Part shown: positions 18,065 to 26,824 of the stretch, piece after piece | Layout of the letters: each line of letters begins with the position of its first letter | How positions within the stretch are numbered: the stretch's first letter is position 1 | NCBI RefSeq assembly: GCF_014648815.1 | Contig: NZ_BMRV01000022.1 | Span: forward strand, 1 to 64,000 | DNA: 64,000 bases | Direction of reading: 5' to 3' | Source: Streptomyces flaveolus | GTDB taxonomy: Bacteria; Actinomycetota; Actinomycetes; Streptomycetales; Streptomycetaceae | Notes under the pieces: model-generated | Databases searched by the model: none | Told to the model about the DNA's origin: nothing | What the model saw: the letters and a program-made list of their open reading frames with translations, nothing else | Position numbers and translations under genes: made by a program

Positions 18065-18880
18065 ATGTTCTTCGAGACCTTCGACGGCACCCGGCTGGCC
18101 TACGAGGACTACGGCCGGGGCGAGCCCCTGCTGTTCGTCGCCAGCTGGGCGCTGAACAGCGACATGTGGGAATACCAGATCCCCTTCTTCACCGAGCGGG
18201 GCTACCGCTGCGTCACCCTGGACCGGCGCGGCCACGGCCGTTCCGAGCGCCCCTCGACGGGCTACGACCTGGACGCCTCCGCCGACGACATCGCCGCGCT
18301 GCTCGACCACCTCGGCCTGCGGGACGTGACGATGGTCGGCCACTCGACGGGCGGCGCGGAGGTCGCCCGGTACCTGGCCCGGCACGGACAGGAACGCGTG
18401 TCCCGGGTGGCCTTCGTCGCCGCCGTGCTGCCGTTCCTCGAACTCACCGACGACAACCCGGAGGGGCTGCCCGAGGCCGTGCTCCAGGAGACGCTGCGGC
18501 AGTTCGCCACCGACCGGCCCAAGTGGTTCGCCGACCGGGCGCAGACCTGGTACGCCACCCACCTGGGCAACGACGTCTCCCCCGCACTGATCGACTGGAC
18601 CCTGCGGCAGTGCATGTCGGCGTCCCCCTGGGCCACCTCGCAGCTCTTCGCGGCCACCTTCCACCACGACCACCGGCTCGCGCTGGCCGGGATCGACCTG
18701 CCCACGCTCGTCGTGCACGGCACCGCCGACGCCTCCGCGCCGATCGAGACCACCGGCCGGCGCACCGCCGCACTCGTGCCGGGCGCGGAGCTGCGCGAGT
18801 ACCCGAACGCGGGGCACGGCCTGTTCGTCACCCACCGGGACCGGCTCAACGCCGACCTGCTGGAGTTCCTGAAGCACTGA
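18065..18880 (+). CDS. Alpha/beta hydrolase (chloroperoxidase / arylesterase-like)
   Basis: 271-residue cytoplasmic hydrolase. Starts MFFETFDGTRLAYEDYG; oxyanion region FVASWALNSD; LDRRGHGRSERPS; nucleophile Ser94 in GHSTGG; acid Asp in VHGTADASAP; His in NAGHGLF. The pattern fits the non-haem chloroperoxidase group, whose members are usually esterases; halogenation is not implied. ATG at 18065 has GAGGGGGA upstream. It is convergent with glgX (33 bp between stops). Confidence 0.85.
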   Translation: MFFETFDGTRLAYEDYGRGEPLLFVASWALNSDMWEYQIPFFTERGYRCVTLDRRGHGRSERPSTGYDLDASADDIAALLDHLGLRDVTMVGHSTGGAEVARYLARHGQERVSRVAFVAAVLPFLELTDDNPEGLPEAVLQETLRQFATDRPKWFADRAQTWYATHLGNDVSPALIDWTLRQCMSASPWATSQLFAATFHHDHRLALAGIDLPTLVVHGTADASAPIETTGRRTAALVPGAELREYPNAGHGLFVTHRDRLNADLLEFLKH

Positions 18881-18913
18881 CCGGGCCGCGGCCGTGCCCC
18901 CGGGCGGACCGGC

Positions 18914-21172
18914 TCAGCCCGCCCTGAGCAGCAGTACCGTCCGGCCAGGCACCCTGATCGGGGCCCCCGCCGGGTACTCCTCGCCCGGCGCCCCCGACTG
19001 CTCCTCCCTGTCGGTGTCCACGACCACCTCGTACCGCTCCGCCCACGGCGCCGCCGGCAGCACGAAGTCCACCGGCCGGTCCCCGGCGTGCAGGACGGCC
19101 AGGAAACTGTCGTCGGTGATCGGCGCACCGCGCTCGTCCCGGCCGGGGATGTCCCGCCCGGACAGGTACATGCCGAGAGTGGCGGCGGGGGCGTACCAGT
19201 CGCCCTCCGTCATCTCCGTGCCCCGGGCGGTGAACCAGGCCAGGTCGCGCAGGCCGTCCGCGGAGTGGGCCCGGCCGGAGAAGAAGGCCCGGCGGCGCAG
19301 CACCGGGTGCCGGTGGCGCAGCGCGATCAGCCGGGAGGTCAGCTCGAACAGGGGCCGCCAGTCCGGGTCGTCCAGCAGGCTCCAGTCCACCCAGCTGATC
19401 TCGTTGTCCTGGCAGTAGGCGTTGTTGCTGCCGCGCTGGGTGCGCCCCATCTCGTCGCCCGCCACCAGCATCGGCACGCCGGTCGACAGCAGCAGCGTGG
19501 TCAGCAGGTTGCGCAACTGGCGCCGCCTGAGCGCGCGGACGCCCTCGTCGTCCGTCTCGCCCTCCGCGCCGCAGTTCCAGGACCGGTTGTCGTCCGCGCC
19601 GTCCCGGTTGCCCTCGCCGTTGGCCTCGTTGTGCTTGCGCTCGTACGACACCAGGTCGCGCAGCGTGAACCCGTCGTGCGCGGTGACGAAGTTGACCGAC
19701 GCGTACGGCCGCCGCCCGCCCCAGGCGTACAGGTCGCTGGAGCCGGACAGGCGGTAGCCCATCTCCCGGACGTCCGGCAGGGCATGCCGCCAGAAGTCCC
19801 GCACGGCGCCCCGGTAGCGGTCGTTCCACTCCGTCCACAGCGGTGGGAAAGCGCCCACCTGGTAGCCGCCCGAGCCGACGTCCCACGGCTCGGCGATCAG
19901 CTTCACCCGGCGCAGCACCGGGTCCTGCGCGATCACCGCGAGGAACGGGGAGAGCATGTCGACGTCGTGCATCGAGCGGGCCAGCGCCGCCGCCAGGTCG
20001 AAACGGAAGCCGTCCACGCCCATCTCCGTCACCCAGTACCGCAGCGAGTCGGTGATCAGGCGCAGGACGTGCGGCTGGACGACGTGCAGGGTGTTGCCGC
20101 AGCCGGTGTAGTCGGCGTAGCGGCGGGCGTCGTGCTGGAGACGGTAGTAGCCGCGGTTGTCGATGCCCTTCAGGGACAGCATCGGGCCCAGCTCGCCGGC
20201 CTCCGCCGTGTGGTTGTAGACCACGTCGAGGATGACCTCGATGCCGGCCGCGTGCAGGGCGCGCACCATCCGCTTGAACTCGCCGACCTGCTGTCCCGTC
20301 GTGCCGGAGGCGGCGTAGGCGGCGTGCGGGGCGAAGTAGCCGATCGAGTTGTAGCCCCAGTAGTTCCTCAGGCCACGCTTCAGCAGATGGTCCTCGTGCG
20401 CGAACTGGTGCACCGGCAGCAGCTCGACGGCGGTCACGCCCAGCTTCACCAGGTGCTCTATCGCCGCCGGGTGCGCCAGGCCCGCGTACGTGCCGCGCAG
20501 CTCCTCGGGGATGCCGGGGTGCCGCTTGGTGAAACCGCGCACGTGCAGCTCGTAGATGACGGAGTCCGCCCACGGCGTCTTGGGCCTGCGGTCGTCCGAC
20601 CAGTCGTCGTCGTCGTGGACGACGACGCCCTTGGGGACGTACGGCGCCGAGTCCCGGTTGTCGCGCACGGTGTCCGCCACGTGCTGCTCGGGCCAGTCGC
20701 GGACGTGCCCGTACACCTCGGGCGGCAGCCCGAACTCGCCGTCCACCGCGCGGGCGTACGGGTCGAGCAGCAGCTTCGCCGGGTTCCAGCGGGCGCCGGT
20801 CCACGGGTCCCAGCGGCCGTGCACCCGGTAGCCGTAGCGCTGCCCGGGCAGCACGCCCGGCACGAAGCCGTGCCAGATCTCGTGCGTCAGCTCGGTCAGC
20901 CGCACCCGCCGCTCCGCACCGCCGGGACCCCGCTCGTCGAACAGGCACAGCTCGACCGCCTCCGCCCCGCCCGCCCACAGCGCGAAGTTGGTCCCCGGCG
21001 CCTCGTCCGGACCCGCCCGGAAGCGGGCGCCCAGCGGCACCGGCGTGCCCGGCCAGGCCGGCACGGCGGGCGGCGGCGCGGCACGCCGCGCACCGTTCAC
21101 CACGACGGCGGGGCGCCCGTCCTCGGCGGCCCGCTTCCCGGCCACCGCCTCCTGCTCGGCTGCGCTGGACAC
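18914..21172 (-). CDS. glgX: Glycogen debranching enzyme GlgX (isoamylase type, GH13_11)
   Basis: Hydrolyses alpha-1,6 branches in glycogen. 752 residues from GTG at 21172, with AGGAGG 6 nt upstream. N-terminal CBM48 (FRAGPDEAPGTNFALWAGGA), then the GH13 barrel: AVELLPVHQFAHED, region II DGFRFDLAAAL (nucleophile Asp), region III KLIAEPWDVG (acid Glu), region IV FVTAHDGFT. A C-terminal beta domain ends ...VPGRTVLLLRAG. Works with GlgP and GlgE, encoded 17 kb away. Shares the divergent promoter region 21173-21335 with an L,D-transpeptidase. Confidence 0.95.
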   Translation of the reverse strand: MSSAAEQEAVAGKRAAEDGRPAVVVNGARRAAPPPAVPAWPGTPVPLGARFRAGPDEAPGTNFALWAGGAEAVELCLFDERGPGGAERRVRLTELTHEIWHGFVPGVLPGQRYGYRVHGRWDPWTGARWNPAKLLLDPYARAVDGEFGLPPEVYGHVRDWPEQHVADTVRDNRDSAPYVPKGVVVHDDDDWSDDRRPKTPWADSVIYELHVRGFTKRHPGIPEELRGTYAGLAHPAAIEHLVKLGVTAVELLPVHQFAHEDHLLKRGLRNYWGYNSIGYFAPHAAYAASGTTGQQVGEFKRMVRALHAAGIEVILDVVYNHTAEAGELGPMLSLKGIDNRGYYRLQHDARRYADYTGCGNTLHVVQPHVLRLITDSLRYWVTEMGVDGFRFDLAAALARSMHDVDMLSPFLAVIAQDPVLRRVKLIAEPWDVGSGGYQVGAFPPLWTEWNDRYRGAVRDFWRHALPDVREMGYRLSGSSDLYAWGGRRPYASVNFVTAHDGFTLRDLVSYERKHNEANGEGNRDGADDNRSWNCGAEGETDDEGVRALRRRQLRNLLTTLLLSTGVPMLVAGDEMGRTQRGSNNAYCQDNEISWVDWSLLDDPDWRPLFELTSRLIALRHRHPVLRRRAFFSGRAHSADGLRDLAWFTARGTEMTEGDWYAPAATLGMYLSGRDIPGRDERGAPITDDSFLAVLHAGDRPVDFVLPAAPWAERYEVVVDTDREEQSGAPGEEYPAGAPIRVPGRTVLLLRAG

Positions 21173-21335
21173 CTGTCAGCCTCCTGCGGCTCGTGGAACG
21201 ACGTCGCAGTGACGGGAAAATGGGCGCACGGTGTCCCGACCGCTGCTCCCCGTCGCGTCGTCCTCCCCACTGTTCTGCCCACCCCGTGGCTCGCACTCAC
21301 GTTTCCCCAGGGCCGGCCGGTCGTTACGGGTGGAT

Positions 21336-22574
21336 GTGAGGCACGTACATGGGCGCGCGCGGCGCGCGGGGGCCGCGCTGGCCGCCGTAATGACATGGGC
21401 AGGACTGCTGGCCGGGGCCGCCGGATGCACCTCGGGCGGCAGCAGCATCGGCTCCGGCATCGGGGAGGTGTTCGGCAAGCCGCCCGCCCCCGAGGACGTC
21501 ATCCGCGTCACCCCGGACGACGCGAGCAAGGGGGTGCGGCCGGATCGGGAACTGTCGGTGCGGGTGCCCGAGGGGCGCCTGGAGTCGGTGAAGGTCGTCA
21601 AGTCGCAGGACGCGCAGGAGACTCCGGTCCCCGGCCGGATCTCCGCCGACGGCCTCAGCTGGAAGCCCGCCGACGACCGGCTCGCGCTCGCCGCCAAGTA
21701 CACCGTCGACGCCGTGGCCCTGGACGGCCACGGGCGCCGCTCCGCCCGGCACACCACCTTCACGACCTACGTCCCCGAGGAACGCTTCATCGCGTACACC
21801 GCCCCCGAGAACCGCTCGGTCGTCGGCACCGGCATGATCGTTTCGCTGGAGTTCAACCGCGAGATCACCGACCGCGCCGCCGTGGAACGCGCCGTCTCCG
21901 TGACCGCGAAGCCCGCCACCGAGGTCCGCCCCCACTGGTTCGGCAAGGACCGCCTCGACTTCCGGCCCAGGAACTACTGGAAGCCCGGCACGAAGGTCAC
22001 CGTCGCCCTGAAGCTGAGGGACGTGGAGGGCGCGCCCGGCGTCTACGGGCTCCAGCACAAGGCGTTCTCCTTCACCGTCGGCCGCAGCCAGGTGTCGCTG
22101 GTCGACGCGGTCGAGCGGACCATGGAGGTGCGCCGGGACGGCACCCTGCTGGCCACCGTGCCGATCACCGCCGGGGCGCCGTCGACGCCCACCTACAACG
22201 GCAAGATGGTGGTCACCGAGATGCTCGACGTCACCCGCATGAACAGCCGCACGGTCGGCTTCGGCGGCGAGTACGACATCCCGGACGTCCCGCACGCCAT
22301 CCGCCTGACCAGCTCCGGCACCTTCCTGCACGGCAACTACTGGGCGCCCGTCGACACCTTCGGCCGCGCCAACGTCAGCCACGGCTGCGTCGGCCTGCGC
22401 GACGTCAAGGGCGGCGGGTCCGACACCCCGGCGGGCTGGTTCTTCGACCGCAGCCTGATCGGCGACGTCGTCGAAGTCGTCCGCAGCAAGGACAAGAAGG
22501 TCGACCCCGACAACGGCCTCGGCGGGTGGAACATGAGCTGGAGGGCGTGGAAGGCGGGCAGCGCGGTCCGGTGA
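21336..22574 (+). CDS. L,D-transpeptidase (YkuD) with Ig-like domains, probable lipoprotein
   Basis: Makes 3-3 peptidoglycan crosslinks at the cell surface. From GTG at 21336 the signal peptide runs to a lipobox-like LLAGAAGC (Cys31); GTG at 21330 is equally possible, and the frame stays open to 21231. Two Ig-like domains (RVTPDDASKGVRP...; YTAPENRSVVGTG...) precede the YkuD domain, with HGNYW and catalytic Cys351 in SHGCVGL. Same architecture as the actinobacterial Ldt enzymes. Tandem paralogue of the next gene. Confidence 0.9.
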   Translation: MRHVHGRARRAGAALAAVMTWAGLLAGAAGCTSGGSSIGSGIGEVFGKPPAPEDVIRVTPDDASKGVRPDRELSVRVPEGRLESVKVVKSQDAQETPVPGRISADGLSWKPADDRLALAAKYTVDAVALDGHGRRSARHTTFTTYVPEERFIAYTAPENRSVVGTGMIVSLEFNREITDRAAVERAVSVTAKPATEVRPHWFGKDRLDFRPRNYWKPGTKVTVALKLRDVEGAPGVYGLQHKAFSFTVGRSQVSLVDAVERTMEVRRDGTLLATVPITAGAPSTPTYNGKMVVTEMLDVTRMNSRTVGFGGEYDIPDVPHAIRLTSSGTFLHGNYWAPVDTFGRANVSHGCVGLRDVKGGGSDTPAGWFFDRSLIGDVVEVVRSKDKKVDPDNGLGGWNMSWRAWKAGSAVR

Positions 22575-22718
22575 CGCGGAGCCCCGCGGCGCCAACTCGG
22601 TACGGAACAGTGACAATTCCCTTGGCCGCAACGTCCCTGGCCTGCGGTTACGATGCGCCGATGCGCGAGTGTGCGCACTGGGGCGCGGGCCGGACCAGGC
22701 CCGGCGAGGGGAGACAAG

Positions 22719-23978
22719 GTGAACGTGCGTCCGATATCGGGGACGTCGTCGGCCGGCATCCGGGGGCGGAGCGGCAAGGGGACCGGCAGGAGGCTGCCCG
22801 CGCTGATGCTGGGCGTGCTGCTGGCGGTCAGCGCGTGCGGCGGAGGCGGTGCGGACTCGGGGTCCGGGGACGGCAAGGGCGGCAACGCCAAGGACGCCAC
22901 CGCGGCACAGAGCAAGCAGTCCGAGGCGGTCGTCACCATCGCGCCGGCCAACGGGGCGAAGGCCGTCGACACCAGCGGCGCCCTCAAGGTCGGCGCCGCC
23001 AAGGGCAAGCTGACCGAGGTCGTGGTCAAGGACGCCGAGGGCCACCCGGTCGAGGGGAAGATATCCGGGGACGGCGCCACCTGGACGCCGTCCACCCACC
23101 TGGCCGCCTCCACCGCGTACACCGTGCACGCCGTCGCCCAGGACTCCGAGGGCCGCACCGCGGCGGAGGACTCCCGCTTCACCACGCTGACGCCGAAGAA
23201 CACCTTCACCGGCACCTTCACTCCCGAGGACGGCTCGAAGGTCGGCGTCGGGATGCCGTTCTCGATCCGCTTCAGCCGGGGCATCACCCACCCCGAGGAC
23301 GTCGAGAAGGCCATCCGCATCAAGACCGAGCCGGCCGTCGAGGTCCAGGGCCACTGGTTCGGCAACGACCGCCTGGACTTCCGCCCCGAGCAGTACTGGC
23401 AGGCCGGAACCAAGGTCACCGTCGACCTCGCGCTCGACGGCGTCGAGGGCCGCGAGGGCGTCTACGGCAAGCAGACCAAGACCGTCTCCTTCACCGTCGG
23501 CCGCAAGCAGGTCTCCGTCGTGGACGCCAAGAAGCTCACGATGCAGGTCGTGCGGGACGACAAGGTCCTCAAGACCGTCCCGGTCACCACGGGCGCCCCC
23601 GGGTACGAGACCTGGAACGGCAAGATGGTCATCACCGAGAAGCTCGAGGTGACCCGCATGAACGGCGAGACGGTCGGCTACGGCGGCGAGTACGACATCA
23701 AGGACGTCCCGCACGCCATGCGCCTGTCCACCTCGGGCACCTTCATCCACGGCAACTACTGGGGCGGCGACGCCTTCGGCAACCGCAACGCCAGCCACGG
23801 CTGCGTCGGCCTGCGCGACGTGCAGGGCGGCTGGGACGGCAAGACCCCGGCCGCCTGGTTCTTCGACAACTCCCTCATCGGCGACGTGGTGGTCGTCAAG
23901 AACTCGAACGACGAGACCATCGCCCCGGACAACGGCCTCAACGGCTGGAACATGTCCTGGGAGCAGTGGAAGGCCTGA
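22719..23978 (+). CDS. L,D-transpeptidase (YkuD) lipoprotein, second copy
   Basis: 419 residues from GTG at 22719, with GAGGGGAGA 5 nt upstream. Signal peptide and clear lipobox AVSAC (Cys40), a Gly/Ala/Lys linker, two Ig-like domains (ITIAPANGAKAVDTSG; GTFTPEDGSKVG), then YkuD with HGNYW and Cys362 in SHGCVGL. The C-terminus NGLNGWNMSWEQWKA parallels the upstream copy (NGLGGWNMSWRAWKA). The 144-bp gap suggests its own promoter or a coupled transcript. Confidence 0.93.
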   Translation: MNVRPISGTSSAGIRGRSGKGTGRRLPALMLGVLLAVSACGGGGADSGSGDGKGGNAKDATAAQSKQSEAVVTIAPANGAKAVDTSGALKVGAAKGKLTEVVVKDAEGHPVEGKISGDGATWTPSTHLAASTAYTVHAVAQDSEGRTAAEDSRFTTLTPKNTFTGTFTPEDGSKVGVGMPFSIRFSRGITHPEDVEKAIRIKTEPAVEVQGHWFGNDRLDFRPEQYWQAGTKVTVDLALDGVEGREGVYGKQTKTVSFTVGRKQVSVVDAKKLTMQVVRDDKVLKTVPVTTGAPGYETWNGKMVITEKLEVTRMNGETVGYGGEYDIKDVPHAMRLSTSGTFIHGNYWGGDAFGNRNASHGCVGLRDVQGGWDGKTPAAWFFDNSLIGDVVVVKNSNDETIAPDNGLNGWNMSWEQWKA

Positions 23979-24001
23979 GCCTCCCGGCGCGAGCCGCGTA
24001 C

Positions 24002-24040
24002 GGCCCCGGTGCCCTCGATGCGAGGTACGGCACCGGGGCC
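24002..24040 (+). terminator. Terminator of the L,D-transpeptidase gene
   Basis: Perfect 12-bp stem GGCCCCGGTGCC / GGCACCGGGGCC with a 15-nt loop, 24 bp past the stop. Confidence 0.85.
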
Positions 24041-24050
24041 GCAGCCGTTG

Positions 24051-24378
24051 CCCCCCGCGCTGTGCCCGTCCGGGGGGGGCAACCCCCGGGCCCCCGGCCG
24101 GGTGTGAGCGACGGCACCGACGCCAGCGGTTAACCCCCGCGCTGTGCCCGTCCGGGGGGCAACCCCCGGGCCCCCGGCCGAGTGTGAGCGACGGCACCGA
24201 CGCCAGCGGTTAACCCCCGCGCTGTGCCCGTCCGGGGGCAACCCCCGGGCCCCCGGCCGAGTGTGAGCGACGGCACCGACGCCAGCGGTTAACCCCCGCG
24301 CTGTGCCCGTCCGGGGGCAACCCCCGGGCCCCCGGCCGGGTGTGAGCGACGGCACCGACGCCAGCGGTTAACCCCCGC
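24051..24378. repeat. Four-copy tandem repeat (unit 79-82 bp) with variable G-run
   Basis: The anchor GCTGTGCCCGTCC starts at 24059, 24141, 24221 and 24300, so the units are 82, 80 and 79 bp. The length change is fully explained by a G-run of 8, 6, 5 and 5 in successive copies. One substitution (GGCCGGGTG / GGCCGAGTG) separates the outer from the inner copies. Each unit can fold GGGGG-CAA-CCCCC and ends GTGAGCGACGGCACCGACGCC. It fills most of the 413-bp gap 23979-24391; no gene is seen in it. Confidence 0.92.
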
Positions 24379-24384
24379 TAACCT
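24379..24384 (+). promoter_or_regulatory. -10 hexamer TAACCT of probable leaderless promoter
   Basis: TANNNT hexamer 7 nt before the ATG of the enoyl-CoA hydratase. It abuts the last tandem repeat, whose end supplies the upstream promoter sequence. Confidence 0.5.
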
Positions 24385-24391
24385 GCGGAGC

Positions 24392-25159
24392 ATGACCGTA
24401 CATCTCGAAGTCGCGGACGGCGTCGGCACGCTGCGCCTGGACCGCCCGCCCATGAACGCGCTGGACGTCGCCACGCAGGACCGGCTGAAGGAACTCGCCG
24501 AGGAGGCCACGCGGCGCGAGGACGTGCGCGCCGTCGTGATCTACGGCGGCGAGAAGGTGTTCGCGGCCGGCGCGGACATCAAGGAGATGCAGGTGATGGA
24601 CCACGCGGCGATGATCCTGCGCGCCCGTGCCCTGCAGGACTCCTTCACCGCGGTGGCCCGCATCCCCAAGCCGGTCGTCGCCGCCGTGACGGGGTACGCG
24701 CTGGGCGGCGGCTGCGAACTCGCCCTCTGCGCCGACTTCCGCATCGCCGCGGACAACGCCAAGTTCGGCCAGCCCGAGATCCTGCTCGGCCTGATCCCGG
24801 GCGCGGGCGGCACCCAGCGCCTGTCCCGGCTGGTCGGCCCCTCCAAGGCCAAGGACCTGATCTTCACCGGCCGCCAGGTGAAGGCCGACGAGGCGCTGAC
24901 GATCGGCCTGGCGGACCGCGTGGTGCCCGCCGCCGAGGTCTACGAGCAGGCGCACGCCTGGGCCGCCCGCCTCGCGAAGGGCCCCGCGATCGCGCTGCGC
25001 GCGGCGAAGGAGGCGATCGACACCGGTCTGGAGACGGACATCGAGACCGGCCTCGCCGTCGAACGGAACTGGTTCGCAGGCCTGTTCGCCACCGAGGACC
25101 GCGAGCGCGGCATGCGCAGCTTCGTGGAGGAGGGCCCCGGCAAGGCGAAGTTCGTCTGA
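24392..25159 (+). CDS. Enoyl-CoA hydratase/isomerase (crotonase family)
   Basis: 255 residues, crotonase fold, cytoplasmic acyl-CoA metabolism. Oxyanion-hole segments GADIKEM and GYALGGGCELALCADFRIA; both hydratase-type Glu positions are present (ALGGGCELAL; FGQPEILLGLIPGAGGTQRL). This supports a true enoyl-CoA hydratase rather than an isomerase. ATG at 24392, with TAACCT 7 nt upstream and only a weak CGGAG. Confidence 0.92.
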   Translation: MTVHLEVADGVGTLRLDRPPMNALDVATQDRLKELAEEATRREDVRAVVIYGGEKVFAAGADIKEMQVMDHAAMILRARALQDSFTAVARIPKPVVAAVTGYALGGGCELALCADFRIAADNAKFGQPEILLGLIPGAGGTQRLSRLVGPSKAKDLIFTGRQVKADEALTIGLADRVVPAAEVYEQAHAWAARLAKGPAIALRAAKEAIDTGLETDIETGLAVERNWFAGLFATEDRERGMRSFVEEGPGKAKFV

Positions 25160-25272
25160 CACCGGCCCCTCCTTTGGCAATTGACGTGATGTCTGATCCG
25201 GGTCCCTCGATGGGGCGGTTTATGGCAGCCTTAACGCACCATTAAGCGCGCCTTGTCGAGGGAGTCCCCCGC

Positions 25273-25935
25273 TTGTCTCCGGCCGAGCAGTCCGCGCAGG
25301 TCAGCGACGCTGTTCGCGGTACCGAACTGCCCCTGGCACATGCCAGGCGCCTCCTGGGCGGCACCGGCTCTGCGCCGGCGCATTCACCGGGAACGGCTCC
25401 AGAGCCCGCCGGCGGCGGCCATGATGGGGGCATGGCGGGGCTGGAGGGTACGGAACAGCCGCGGGGAGCCGGACGTGCGACCGCGGCGCGCTGGTCGCCG
25501 GCGGTCGAGGACGAATACGCGCTCAAGGCGCTGGAACTGTTCGGCAATCCCACGGAGTGCGAGGTTCCGTTACCGTCGCGCCCCGAGTCCGCCGCCACCG
25601 CCCGCCGGCTGGCCCAGGTGGTGGCCCTGCGCCAGTGGAAGGTGTCCCCCAAGGTGACGGAGGACACCGTCCTGCTCGTCTCCGAACTGGTGGGCAACGC
25701 CGTACGCCACACCGGCGCCCGCGTCTTCGGCCTCCACATGCGCCGCCGCCCCGGCTGGATCCGCGTCGAGGTCCGCGACCCCTCCCGGGGGCTGCCCTGT
25801 CTGATGCCGGTCCAGGAGACGGACATCAGCGGACGCGGACTCTTCCTGGTCGACAAGCTGTCCGACCGCTGGGGGGTGGATCTGCTGCCGCGCGGCAAGA
25901 CCACCTGGTTCGAGATGAGGGTGACGGACCGCTGA
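25273..25935 (+). CDS. HATPase_c ATP-binding regulatory protein (anti-sigma/RsbW-like)
   Basis: Small GHKL ATPase without a kinase core, as in the many Streptomyces RsbW-like proteins. N-box ELVGNAVRHTGA, G1 box DPSRGLP, G2 box GRGLFLVDKLSDRWGVD; C-terminal GKTTWFEM. TTG at 25273 has GAGGGAG at good spacing; ATG at 25432 is an alternative that removes a poorly conserved 53-residue N-terminus and may be the true start. The 113-bp upstream gap is AT-richer than average. Partner sigma or anti-anti-sigma factors are not encoded nearby. Confidence 0.8.
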   Translation: MSPAEQSAQVSDAVRGTELPLAHARRLLGGTGSAPAHSPGTAPEPAGGGHDGGMAGLEGTEQPRGAGRATAARWSPAVEDEYALKALELFGNPTECEVPLPSRPESAATARRLAQVVALRQWKVSPKVTEDTVLLVSELVGNAVRHTGARVFGLHMRRRPGWIRVEVRDPSRGLPCLMPVQETDISGRGLFLVDKLSDRWGVDLLPRGKTTWFEMRVTDR

Positions 25936-26032
25936 GCCCGCGCGGCGCCCGCTGACCCCGCACCGGCCGACCGGCCGCTCGCGGGACCGGCCACCGTTCG
26001 GGCGAATCACCCGCTTTCGGGCGCGACGCACC

Positions 26033-26038
26033 TTAAAT
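26033..26038 (+). promoter_or_regulatory. -10 hexamer TTAAAT of probable leaderless promoter
   Basis: Lies exactly 6 nt before the GTG of the deacetylase-like gene, with no Shine-Dalgarno between. Confidence 0.5.
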
Positions 26039-26044
26039 GGTGCG

Positions 26045-26824
26045 GTGACCACGACCGACCGCCGAACCGCACTGGCCGCGTGCGCCGGACTCGTCGCCGC
26101 GGGAGCGCTGACCACCGGATGCGGCCCGAAGGGCGCCGTCGCCCACCCCGCCGCGCGCCCCTCCGGCTCCACGCCGGCCCCGCCCCGCACGCCCGCCGCC
26201 CCCGCGCCCCGTCGCTTCCCGGGCCACCCCGTCCAGATCGCCCACGGCCCCCGCGCCCGCGCCCGCGTCGCGCTCACCTTCCACGGCCAGGGCGACCCCG
26301 CCACCGCCCACGCGATCCTGACCGAGGCCGAACGGCACGGGGCCCGCGTCACCGTACTGGCCGTCGGCACCTGGCTGGACGCCCACCCGGAACTGGCCCG
26401 CCGCATCCTCGACGGCGGCCACGACCTCGGCAACCACACCCAGCGCCACCTGGACGTCAACGCCATGACCGAGGCGGAGGCATACGCCGAGATCACCGAC
26501 TGCGCCCGGCGCCTGAAGCGCCTCACCGGCTCCATCGGCACCTGGTTCCGGCCCTCCCGCGCCGCCCGCGCCTCCCCGCTCGTCGAACGGCTGGCCGTCC
26601 GCGCCGGTTACCCGCACGTCCTCTCCTACGACGTCGACTCCCTCGACTTCACCTCACCCGGCGCCACCGCCGTCACCCGCACCGTGCTCGGCGCGGTCCG
26701 CGGCGGGTCCGTGGTGAGCCTCCATTTCGGCTACGCGGACACGGTCGCCGCGCTCCCTTCCCTGCTCGACGAACTCGACCACCGCGGACTGCACGCGGTG
26801 ACCACCACGGAGCTGATCGGCTGA
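26045..26824 (+). CDS. Polysaccharide deacetylase-family protein with altered catalytic motif, lipoprotein
   Basis: 259 residues. RR-containing signal (TDRRTALAACAG) ending at a lipobox-like LTTGC (Cys26), then a Pro/Ala linker and a NodB-type domain. The zinc pair is present (His131 and His135 in NHTQRH). The usual TFDDGP motif, which supplies the catalytic base Asp, reads TFHGQGDP, and the RxPY segment reads RPSRA. Classical deacetylation is therefore doubtful; it may bind glycan or act on another substrate. Its stop overlaps the next start (TGATG), so the propeller protein is translationally coupled. Confidence 0.82.
   Translation: MTTTDRRTALAACAGLVAAGALTTGCGPKGAVAHPAARPSGSTPAPPRTPAAPAPRRFPGHPVQIAHGPRARARVALTFHGQGDPATAHAILTEAERHGARVTVLAVGTWLDAHPELARRILDGGHDLGNHTQRHLDVNAMTEAEAYAEITDCARRLKRLTGSIGTWFRPSRAARASPLVERLAVRAGYPHVLSYDVDSLDFTSPGATAVTRTVLGAVRGGSVVSLHFGYADTVAALPSLLDELDHRGLHAVTTTELIG

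Noticed and set aside
24051..24378. CRISPR-like array
   Set aside because: The repeats are directly adjacent ~80-bp units with no unique spacers and no cas genes nearby.
25181..25210. Promoter TTGACG upstream of the HATPase gene
   Set aside because: No acceptable -10 at 16-19 bp spacing.
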